From contig CM042088.1 of NCBI GenBank assembly GCA_023512835.1, forward strand, positions 36,287,664 through 36,351,663: a stretch of 64,000 nt of DNA, written 5' to 3'. Each line of letters opens with the position of its first letter. Position 1 is the stretch's first letter. A model generated the notes under the pieces. That model was not told the DNA's origin, did not search any database, and saw only the letters and a program-made list of their open reading frames with translations. Source of the DNA: Taxillus chinensis (Eukaryota; Streptophyta; Magnoliopsida; Santalales; Loranthaceae). Shown here in pieces: positions 25,140 through 35,072 of this stretch. A program made the translations under genes and the position numbers.

Positions 25140-27640
25140 ATAGTTAGAAAGAATATTTTAGATATTATCACAATAAAAATAAGTACCCAATATAGTCATT
25201 TAAGTAGCATGTGACTAGTAAGTAGCCGTTAGAATAGTAACTAGCAGTTAGAATAGTAACTCACCGTTGGAATAAGTAACTAATCGTTATGAATAGTATC
25301 CGTTTGAATTGTTATAAATAAGTATGAGTATGTAATAATGTTTTATAATATTATACTTTATAGGGTTATAAAGTAAGAAGTCATGGAATATAATGTTATC
25401 TTACTTTATTGTTTATTGATTACGCAATAATATTATTTTATCCGCGTTAATATTAAATACGTTATAAAAAATAAAATAAAATAATTTCTTATACGTCATA
25501 AAAAGTTTAGATGCTATATATTATATCATTTAGTTTCTTAGACCAAATTACTATGGGTAAGTAAGTATTACAAGCCTTAACTTTACCAAAAGTATAAAAC
25601 ATAGGTAAGGCCCAAAAATTTGAATGAGGCAGATTCTGGAGGTCCCATTCAAAAATTCATAACTTGAGTTATACAGATCAAATTGACATGAAACCAAAGC
25701 CCATTTGTTCATTTATGACTTAGCTAAAACGTGTAAAAATTTCAGAATTTAATATGAAGCCAATCAATTCCAGAAGTTAAAATACTACACATAGGTTCAG
25801 TATGAACGGGTAAACATTTTAGTATGACTTTAAAATTCAATAACTTTTGTTATACACATGCAAAAATTATAAAATTGATACCCATTTGTAGATATTTGAG
25901 TTAGTAATGCAATACAATTGGCCGTTTGTCAAAAACTATAAAATTAAAAACGTTATAATTGAATTAGTAGGGAGTACACCAATGTGGACTTTTGATGCCA
26001 AAGGAACCTTCTAGGTTTAAAAGTCTTAAAACATTTTTAAATGGTAGGAGGAGATAACCACGTTTTTAATAAGAGATAATATGAGGAAAATAAAGTATTA
26101 TATATATTTTAAATAATTTAATTTAATGCCAAAGTCAAATTCGTACACTATTTTTCACACTATTACACCTACCACCTTACCTATAAATAGCATGCCTCAC
26201 TTCCCTTCTCAAGCACTCTTTCCATTCAAATAAGCCACAAAACTCTCCTCCAAATACTCTCCAAAAAGTTCTATTAACACCCTAATAGTCCACCAAGCCT
26301 TCTCTTCTCTCAATCTTCCTCTCACCCGTTGGAAGTTCCAAAAGGTAAATATTTCAAGCATATATTAATCATGTTCTTGGAAGGCTAATCCTCCTCATAC
26401 ATATATATATTATGGATGGCCTTGCCCCTCAATATATATATATGTATATTTATTAAATAATATGTATATGTGTATATATATATTATTATTATTCCATGGA
26501 AGGCTAAGCCTCCTCATACATATATATATTATGGATGGCTTTGCCCCTCAATATATATATGTATATGATACGTATATGTGTATATATAGATTATTATTAT
26601 TCCATGGAAGACTAAGTCTCCTCATACATATATATATTATGGATGGCTTTGCCCCTCAATATATATATGTATATTATATAGTATATACGTATATTATATA
26701 TGTATATGTATATGTATAGATTATTATTATTATCATGAAAAGTTTTTCCACCATAATATACTTATATATGTCTCTCAATATATTACTTATGAATATACTA
26801 TTATTATTAAAACTAAAATATTAACTTTTAAATTTTGTTTCAAGGTTTACAAACGCGGAAGACAAAAAAATTGTAAAGATCCACTCTCCCTTTCCTTACC
26901 ACGATCTCCGACGTGGAAATTCATTTCCTATTTCTTCTCTATATTTCTATCTCGATATTTAATAATTAACTTTATTTGACACTTCTTCGAAAGTTGGTAA
27001 TCTAATTTATTAAATGGTGAATAACCCTTTTACTTATCGGGGCTATTATTGTAAGACCTTCCTTTACGTTGAAATTTACCATTGATGTGGTTGTTTGAAA
27101 TTTTGTGAAGATATGTTTTATGTTTGGCAATATGTTTATGGGTGGTTCCAGAAAGACCTCCAATGCATTGGGTAAAGAACATCACTGGAGAGTGTCAATC
27201 CAGTTGATAACAGGTTATGCATGACATCTAGGTGGTGAACCTAGATGAGTAGATATTCTTATTCTTTCATGAGCTGATTATTCTCCATATATTATTCGTT
27301 ACTTTTAACCTTACTGGGCTATTTGAGCTCATTTCCTTTATGTTTTCTTCCAACCCCAGGGAACTAGGAGAAAGCAAGGATGCTAGGATAATGGTGTCCA
27401 GAATGCTTGGAATAAAATCATAAGAAGATTATGCATGTAGTATTTATATGTCATGTAAACTATAATGGGTTATCAACACCTAGTCTCTAAACGCTAAACC
27501 TTAAAGATCTTGTGATGAGTCTTGATGTAATAAATAAACCATCAAATTTATGTTGAGTAATAGATTACTATTCATTATAATTGTAATATCTTATTTGTCC
27601 AACGCACCCGGTCTGGAAGTCCAGATTTGGGGGCGTTACA
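25140..27640 (+). mobile_element. LTR-like segment inside the CACTA element
   Basis: The right end (agatttgggggcgttaca, ending 27640) resembles the reversed terminus of the solo-LTR family in this window, here in the opposite orientation. A TATA box (ctataaatag, 26181-26190) is followed by a CT-rich leader, giving a plus-strand LTR promoter. A tgtaagacc near 27050 is another possible LTR start. No matching flanking duplication was found, so the left boundary is arbitrary and the segment may be truncated. Confidence 0.4.
26391..26745. repeat. Three tandem AT-rich repeats of about 115 bases
   Basis: Each unit starts cctcatacatatatatatta, continues with a tggatggctttgcccctc-type core and a variable TA/GTA tract, and ends in ttattattattccatggaag. 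Starts are at about 26391, 26508 and 26619. The unit encodes a chance periodic frame. Confidence 0.85.
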
Positions 27641-28318
27641 TCCATAGTTGACATAAAAAAACTCTCATATTTCAAGTTCTCTCTCTCATTAGTTTTCAAG
27701 AACCCTAAAGTCGATCCAACACCCAAGCTCTACTTCCCAGGTGAGACCTACAATACAAGTTTTTGTTATTTTCAAGTCTCCAACACCAAGAAGCCCCTCT
27801 TCTTCTACGTCAATCTTAAACAGGTATATCACTCGATTCCTTTAACTTTCGATCAAATTTAGGTGTATCATCTCTAATTTTTCACAAATCGTGATGCGTA
27901 CGGAAATTGTTCTGCGTTTCGACAATTTTCCAAATGTAGTCCCGACAAAGGCGAGGGAAGCTGGGTCGTAGTCGAACCGACTTGAACTGAAATGTCTTTT
28001 ATGTGCATTTCATTCCCGATTGAAGGCGAGGCCATTCGCGGGTGAGAGAAAGAAAGATAAGCAATTAGTCACGCAACAAAGCCGTGCGCGAGAGCTGGAG
28101 TACGAGTCACATCTCCATCCTACTCAGTCTCTGTTGGTAACTTGTTTTTTTTCAATATTAAAGGGATATCTTAAGAGTCTGATCGAGCACCACAGGTTTG
28201 GGTAACCTCGTTTGTTTGTTTATATGGGTGTTTGCCCCCTTTTCTGTCTTGATTTATAGGGGTTTGGTGGGTGGGTTGCGGGAGCGTAGGGAGCGTGCTG
28301 GGCACAGTTATCAGCAGT
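27641..28318 (+). other. Exon-like leader sequence inside the CACTA element
   Basis: A CT-rich stretch at 27660-27830 stays open in one frame and ends at a plausible donor (cttaaacag then gtatat). A second GC-richer patch lies at 27930-28140. I cannot recognise a protein. These could be captured exons or non-coding exons of the element's own transcript. Confidence 0.3.
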
Positions 28319-28320
28319 GA

Positions 28321-28720
28321 TCTGACCCTGATGGTGGTGGTTCGCAACCGGTTTCAGAGGCGGAGGTGGAGTTCGTGAAATGCGAATTTTGCGGGCTGAT
28401 GGAGGAGTGCATGTCGGGGTACATAGATAGGGTACGACAGAGGCACCAGGGGCGTTGGATCTGCAGCTTGTGTGCGGAGGCGGTGAAGGACGAGATGGTG
28501 AGGTTGGAACGGCTGATCAGCACCGCCGAGGCCCTTAATCGGTACATGAGCTTCTTCCAGGATTTCAGATCCACCGGAGACACGCCGCCGTCAAATCCCA
28601 CAGTCCACCTTATTGCTGCCGTGAGACAGCTAGTCCGCCGCACCCTGGAGTCCACCAGAGGCCTCCGGCCCACCAAGTGCTCGCTCCGACTGCGACCTGT
28701 TGCCCTACCCTTGAAGTTGA
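28321..28720 (+). pseudogene. DUF1677-family gene copy lacking a start codon
   Basis: DUF1677 is a plant family of unknown function with two Cys-x2-Cys pairs. The core is clear: KCEFCGLMEEC, then YIDRVRQRHQGRWICSLCAE, AVKDEMVRLERLISTAEALN and RYMSFFQDF. A weaker C-terminal part follows (RQLVRRTLESTRG). The frame is open from 28321, but a TGA at 28318-28320 precedes it and no in-frame ATG lies before the conserved core. Composition drops from GC-rich to AT-rich near 28720, while the frame drifts on to 28794 into unrelated sequence. It lies inside the CACTA element together with fragments of another gene. I read it as a captured fragment, not a working gene. A spliced start from an upstream exon cannot be excluded. 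Confidence 0.75.
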
Positions 28721-30200
28721 GGTTTGTTGATTATGTGGTTTCTTTTTGTATTTTTGACCAATTTGTCCGAATGATATTCCAATTGTTTTTTTAAGAAAGT
28801 TTTGGTGCGTAAATATCTTCTCTACATAACTCATAATCAAGCTTCAAGCTCAATTTGTCTGGTTAATTTGAATAGTCGATGGTTCACTACACTGTCACGT
28901 TTCTCTGGCTTATATGATTTGGTCAGATCGTGGATACAACGTTAAGTTTCTGTTTCTTTGCTCTCTATCTCTGTATCAGTTTTAGAATTATGGGTTAGTT
29001 TTTTTTAAGGTTTTGTACGACATGTATGGACCTCTTCTCTGCATTAATTTTGGTTATCCATTCAAATTGCGTTCTGTTTGATTGAAGACCTTATTCTTGA
29101 ATGATATTTTTGCCTGGGTCAAAATACCTATTATCAACCTCTATTTAGGAAGCCATGATCTGTTCTTGTTTATTGTATTATGCTATTTGTTTTTGTATCT
29201 GAGAGACTGCTCTTTTTTTGAGCTTTGTAAACTTTGGTATGTTACTACATTGCCCCTTTTGGTCATTGTGATGAGTGTTGTGGCCATTAATGAAATGTGA
29301 AATGTGAAAATCAACAAAAAAAAATCCCCCCAGTAGTTATGGACAGTCTAGAGAAGAAAATTAAACTTGACAACTTATAATGCACATGGCAAGAAATACA
29401 ACAAATGGATTGACGTTATGTTAAGTTAATTTTCATTCAACCTTCCTAGTTATCCATTTCTAATTTGCTTTGGTGCATATTCAACCTTCACACAAAAATA
29501 CAGGTTGGGGAAGCAAGCATGCAAGGAGTCAATTGATAACTCCACGGATGGTATATGCTTTATTTTGAAATAAACTATTTTTAAAAATAAGTATTCATTA
29601 ACTTGTACATTCTGTTAATAATATAGAATGTCTTGGTTTTCATCTTTTGACATTTTGGTTCCTTTTCAATGTTTTTCATTTATTGTTATAAATTTAGAAC
29701 TCAGCAACATATTTTTTATGCTTTTTTTTGGGAAAAGTCCTTATTGTATGGCATTACAAGGAAATTCCAGAATTACAAATGATGGTATTCTTCAATTGAT
29801 TAATCATGTTTTTTAAAAGATTTGAGACATCAAAATTTTGGAGCAGCTCTCAAAATTTTAATTTATTAAATATTTTTTGGAGTGTTGATATATCACTTTT
29901 ATAATATCAAAAACCACCAGGAAAGCCAAGTCATGTCCTTACTCCCTCACGGTTGGGATTGGTTAAATACTAATGTTCAGTTTCAAAAAATTACTGCATC
30001 TTGCATTGTAGAGCCAGGACACTATTTCATCTTTGTCGTCAACTTCTCTGTTTGCTCATGTGCGGTGGTGAAATAGGAAAGAACTATTCTTCTTCTTTTA
30101 GATGTTATTTAGCCAATACTCAAGAGAGCTTTGATCCATGCATTCTTTTTTAGTTACCATGCAGAATAATTGTCAATTTCATTTACTTGTATTTCTTCCA
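28721..30200. other. AT-rich interior of the CACTA element
   Basis: Intron-like T-rich DNA between the DUF1677 copy and the first POD1-like exon. Short frames only. It may include captured intron sequence of the POD1-like gene, but nothing here can be identified. Confidence 0.4.
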
Positions 30201-30201
30201 G

Positions 30202-30868
30202 CAGCCTGATTCGCTATGTTTTTCTGTCAAATATTTTAACTGTCGATAAATCGCCTTTTAAATATTTTATGGAGGAAATGTATGGTGGAAATTCATTAAG
30301 AAGCACAACGACTCTTGGTAATAAGTAGGAACGGGAGAGTGTATATGATACAATCTTGTGCTTACCATGGAGGTGTGAACTGGTAATAATTTGCCTTTTG
30401 TTTTTTTCCTTAAATTCTATGGCGTTTCAGTTTGGAGATAATATAATATTATTCACTGTTCATGCAATCTATTTGGTTTTAAGTTTATATCCTCCTGAGT
30501 CCCGATAAACTATGTGATGGAGGCACTAAAGGACTATAATGTTCTTGCAGCTTATAAATGTGTGCTTTTTTGTATGCTTGTATTCTTTTCTATCAATGTT
30601 AACTGTCATGCCCACAAGGATTATGATGGTTATCTGGAGGCTTGTAAGTACAAGGTTGGCATTCTTCGTTAAAAGTTTCTTCTTCTAATAGAGACCAAAA
30701 ATAAAATAAAAGAAAAAAATGAGCATCTGGTGGTACATGCATGTATTAGTGATTACAGTTTAGTTATATGGAAATAAATCATGTTGAAAGGTCTCATGCT
30801 TCAACAGAATAGCTACCTTCTTTATGTAAAAGTAATATTCTAATTTTCCAAGTATCTAAGCTTGCATT

Positions 30869-30927
<59 letters not shown>

Positions 30928-31311
30928 ATATCTCATTAAAGATAAAAGATAATTTCCTTGTTTATATGCTGGTCAATCTCTCTCTCTCTCACAAAAAATA
31001 GTTATCACTTGCAATGATTGCAGTAGTTTGTGGCAGGGAGTTCAAGAAGCCTTCTGTGGCAGAGCTGTGTGATTTTGGTTGTTTCCTTGTGCTGGCTTGT
31101 GGGGTGACACTTTTGGAACAAACAGATGTGGTGATATTGTCATCTCTATATTAAATTGTTGATACTTGGCTTTGGGCTTTTTGTACTAATGTCACGGAAC
31201 ATTATTTTATGATAATTACTCCCTTTTGTTCTCCCAAATATTAGTCTAATATATCACAAGATTCGCGGTCAAGGAACAATCAAACTGTATGTGGTTTACA
31301 ATGTTTTGGAG
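30202..31311 (+). pseudogene. Captured POD1/TAPT1-family gene fragment (four decayed exons)
   Basis: Plant POD1 (TAPT1 family, multi-pass endoplasmic-reticulum membrane proteins) is recognised from family signatures. Exon A (about 30202-30382) has KSPFKYFMEEMYGGNSLRST and VYDTILCLPWRCEL. Exon B (30551-30654) has FFVCLYSFLSMLTVMPTRIM. Exon C (31037-31125) has FKKPSVAELCDFGCFLVLAC. Exon D (31238-31311) has IYHKIRGQGTIKLYVVYNVL. Phases agree between consecutive exons and introns are kept, so genomic DNA, not cDNA, was copied. Decay is clear: an in-frame TAG at 30326-30328 in exon A, AT instead of GT after exon C, and AA instead of AG before exon D. The N-terminal and C-terminal parts are absent. 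It lies inside the CACTA element. Confidence 0.85.
30872..30925. repeat. (CT)n microsatellite
   Basis: About 26 CT units in the intron between exons B and C of the POD1-like fragment. A shorter CT run follows at 30977-30990. Confidence 0.95.
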
Positions 31312-31789
31312 GTGAGAAAAAAATAACTCAACTATGACATTTTGAGAAGGTATTTTCATTGGATTTTTTTAATCTTTTTGCTCTTACTTCATAAAGTTAT
31401 ATGATTTGCTTTTACTTTTTTTAATCTATTTTTTTATAACTTTAATTATTATTTTGGTTTTTCTTGCAGAATGATGGAGGGCTTACAATTTATTCTGACA
31501 TGGAATGAAAATGACATTTCTAAGGGTTTTGAGACATTTAGTATTTGTATTATGGCTTGTAAAAGATATATGTTATAAGATATTTTGGACACATTGGTTA
31601 TTTTGGATTGTAACACTTCAGAATATTATTTCTTAATATATGTGAAGGAAATTATTGGTGCAATTTGAATAGTTTGATTTTTTTGAATGTTGGTTGTTTT
31701 TGTAATGTATAGGTATTTGTGAAATTTTAATCAATGATTGTAAGCATTTGAGAAGGTTTAGTATATTTTTCTGTCATCTACCATAAGCT

Positions 31790-32136
31790 TTTTTGGTGTG
31801 TTAGGTCTGCTTGGCTTATGGTATGTCGGCTACTTTTTGTAACACAAAAAAGGTCATATTGTATGATTTTTGATAATATATAATTATAACACAATAAAAA
31901 GTGTTATGTAGAGATTTCTATGATAAGCTTAAAAAAAGCTTACGAAAATGTTTCATAAGACAATAATATGTGTTACTGTATGATCTATCGTAACATAAAA
32001 TTATAACACATCAAAAAGTATTACCGAAAGGTGGGAGACTTTCCATAAGCCAAGCAGATTTAACACCCCAAAAAGTATTACAGTATCCTATGGTAACACA
32101 TTTTATGTCTTACTAAAGGCTTGATTTCTTGTAGTG
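31790..32136. repeat. CACTA right subterminal repeats and terminal inverted repeat
   Basis: Repeated variants of aaaaagtgttat, gtgttactg, gtaacac and aaaaagtattac in both orientations lead into the terminal tgatttcttgtagtg. Such clustered subterminal words are the usual transposase-binding context of CACTA elements (established for En/Spm). Confidence 0.75.
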
Positions 32137-33064
32137 GTTTGTCATTATAATAACTTTACTAATCGATTTATACCCATAAGTAGAATTACAATGATAATTA
32201 AATAACAGTTAAATGAAAATCTAGGTAACAATTAATTAATTAAAATTAAAAAAGAAAAGCTAACATTTAATTAAAAAATAAAAATAAAGGAATTATAAAC
32301 TTCTTCAACTTCATACTTGTTCTCCTTCATGCTTTACGCCTGCACACTTCAATCATAGTAGAGTTGATCATACATGTCTTTGTTTGATTGTTATCGATTG
32401 TAGCACATTTGGTCACATGCTCATAATCTAATCATAAAACTGATTGCATGTACAACTTGATCGCAAACGTGATCGCACACCTTTGATCATAGGGCCTCGT
32501 ATGCCTGCTTTCTTCTTAATCATGCGCTTGCTTCTTGATTATGGTCTCCATCAATTTAAGGTAAATTGCCTTGCTTTATATTTATTATTAGTCTTTTTAT
32601 TATCTAGTTTGCCTGGGAGTTTTCTATTGAGGCTAATTATTTTTCATATTCTTTATATTAATTTTTTTCATATATATTGGTTGTCATCTAGAGGTTCAAG
32701 TTGATATTTACTTTAATTTGAGTTCGAGAGACATTGTCAAAACCTTTCTCCGTATGTCACAGTTTAAGTTTATTAAAAGGACAATTTGGTTTCTTTTTAT
32801 TCTAGCATTTAGTGTTGGTAGGTCCTAAGTAAAGAAGTTTGGCTAGCTTTTCCCTACAATACTTCTCCAAATTAGTGTTACAAATGTTCTCAATGCTGGT
32901 ATGAGAAGTTGTTTCACTATTTGGAATATCATTTGGAGTTACATGTTGGAGATTATTTTATAATGGTTTTGCATCGTAGTGCAAGCTTTGGGATCATGGG
33001 GGTGTTCCTCATCGTTATCCTTATTTTTTAGGTGATACATTTTATTTTTTATTTTTGTAGTAGT

Positions 33065-33095
<31 letters not shown>

Positions 33096-34440
33096 TCTGT
33101 GTAGGTTCCTTTCTTGTTAGCTAGAGAAGTTGTAGAAGATTCCTTTTTGTTTTTTTTTGTTTTTTGTTTGTTTTTATGTAAAACAAATGTCATGGGTTCA
33201 GGGTTTTCACCAATACTACACTTGGTTACCCTAGTGAATGCTCCAAGTAAACCTAACCATTGAGGCACATGTAGACTAATTTCGCCCTACCTTGCACTCA
33301 TCAAGAAAATAACTCTAGTTTTCAATCAGTTTATGTAAGGATGACCAAGTTTTCTTTTTTTCGTCAAGTCCTCGACTAGCAGGATGCTCCCCGCATTTAA
33401 CTAGGTCGACATGTCTAAGCTCTAAAGGAGCTCCTATTGATCTTCCACGCATTCCTCCCCACTCAAGTCTCGCAACGTCTTCGTTGCATCGTTAAGATAA
33501 GCTTAGAGAAACCAAAATCATTCGACGCATTTCTTATGAGTCCCTTTTGCCAACTCTATACCGCTCCTTGGGTACTCCAACAAGAGTGGAAGCAATACTC
33601 TGGTGTTAAAACTTTGTACTTGACATTGTGTTCTAATATAAGTTTTCTCAATTTCAAACACTCTCTACAACTTCTAAATCGTTGCCTGACATTTGTCGTT
33701 CGACTCTTTAAAATCATTTAAGGTTTACTTAGTTCACAAATTTTTGCTAAGTGACTGAGTGCTATACGGGTTAGCGAGTCGTAGTCTAACTTCATAACAA
33801 AGTTCACTTTTTTTCGGTCAAGTCCCCAACTAGCAGTGTGCTTCTCATATTTAACTGATCGATACGTATGAACTTTAAAAGGATTCACATCAATCTCCTT
33901 CACAAACTGTCTTGAAATCTTTTTTTATCCACATTAGTTAAGCTTTCCGATTTACCCCTACTACTCAAGTAACACATACATCCTCTTAGCCGCTACATGA
34001 GATACACCAGCCAGCACAACCTTGCATTTTGGGACATTCATTTCCAGAGGTTATACAAGAACTCAAGGGTTTTTTGTCATTTTATTTTATTTTATGTTTT
34101 TCCACCTTACGGGTTTGTCCTCGGTTTGGTGAGGCGCTTCCGTGATGGAAAGTTATGCCGTGTTTGTTGTAACATCTCATTTCTTTCTTTCTTTCTTTCG
34201 TTTCCTTTTTTTCCACACCCCAAAGAAGAGAAGCCATGGTGGGTAATAAAGCCCAATACGTCAACTGGTTTTAAAGTCGTGTGAATTAATTGATGTAGCG
34301 CACTCATAACCGACAATAAGAACAATATTATGAAACGCGAGACTTAGCACCTTGATCAAAACTATTAAAATGGGATCACAATAATTTAGAGAAAATTTTG
34401 ATAATACTATACCATAGTTTGAAAAATAGATCGAACAACA
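32137..34440. other. Intergenic DNA between the CACTA element and the O-fucosyltransferase gene
   Basis: No gene. It contains a (TA)n run at 33066-33090, a T/G-rich stretch to 33180, and two diverged direct repeats (33347-33446 and 33803-33900). Short frames at 33437-34284 have no recognisable homology. Confidence 0.5.
33347..33900. repeat. Pair of diverged direct repeats
   Basis: 33347-33446 and 33803-33900 share (g)tcaagtcc(t/c)c(g/a)actagcag and then catatttaact-type text, a cgatacgta/cgacatgtc stretch and tctcctt-like endings. The spacing is about 456 bases. The origin is unknown, perhaps an old retroelement. Confidence 0.55.
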
Positions 34441-34499
34441 TTGGACGCCCGTACCGTACGCCAGTCCCTGTTGCGGACCTGGTTGCACGGACCCACCAA

Positions 34500-35072
34500 A
34501 AACAGTAGCAAACTTGCAGTCTGCTTCTCTCTAACCAACTCAACTAGCCTGCCTCGCTTCGTCCACACATCTCACCCGGTAATTACCAGAACCCTCTTCT
34601 CATTCTCCAAACTTCGCCTTCATTTTCCTTACGCAACGACAGCGAACGATAATGGAGGCTCAGAGAGAGAGAGAGAGAGAGACCGACATTTTTTTTTGTG
34701 CATAAGTTTGGTCGCAGGTAGCTGTTCCTAGGTATGGTTTCTTAAAGAAGTTGTTTCCTTAGCGTCCCTCTCCTCTCTCTCGCTTGCGCTGCACTCACCT
34801 CATGTGCCCGTATCGCGTCATTGTCGCACGTTTCCATTCCAGAATTGCCATTTCATCCAATACTCGCCTCCTCATCAACTGATGGTTGGTGGATCCATCG
34901 GTTTCATAGACAACATGGCCGTAAAAAAATGCTACCATTCTGGTGTCTGCAAATGATTTAGAAACAATGCTCGACTTACAGAAGAGAGGATGGTAGAGCA
35001 GAGTTGAAAGTCTTTGCCCAGAGCTGCTTAGTATTTTTCTTCTTCTTCTTCTTCTTCTTCTTTTCCGTTGAA
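34500..35072 (+). promoter_or_regulatory. Promoter-proximal and 5' leader region of the O-fucosyltransferase gene
   Basis: Composition becomes GC- and CT-richer than the upstream DNA. A GA run lies at 34660-34682, and a (CTT)n run (about 35036-35062) ends just before the start codon. I cannot place the transcription start. CT-rich leaders of this kind are common in plant genes. Confidence 0.4.

Larger units (their letters stand above)
25053..32136. mobile_element. Pack-type CACTA transposon carrying host gene fragments
   Basis: The left end reads CACTACAAGAAATCA (25053-25067). The right end is its exact reverse complement, tgatttcttgtagtg (32122-32136). GTT lies directly outside both ends (25050-25052 and 32137-32139), the 3-base duplication expected of CACTA (En/Spm) elements. 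Subterminal gtgttac / gtaacac words cluster at the right end (31790-32110), with a few at the left (25080-25120). I see no transposase. The 7084-base interior instead holds an LTR-like segment, a DUF1677 gene copy without a start codon and four exons of a POD1/TAPT1-family gene. It is therefore best read as a non-autonomous, gene-capturing element. Confidence 0.85.

Noticed and set aside
27050..27640. A complete 591-base solo LTR (tgtaagacc to gcgttaca)
   Set aside because: The ends look LTR-like, but the flanking 5-mers (attat and tccat) differ and a TATA box lies outside it, so I kept a wider, uncertain LTR-like segment.
35004..35072. Upstream in-frame ATG for the O-fucosyltransferase gene
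   Set aside because: It would add a phenylalanine run translated from the CTT microsatellite; the ATG at 35073 starts the charged N-terminus expected of a type II Golgi protein.
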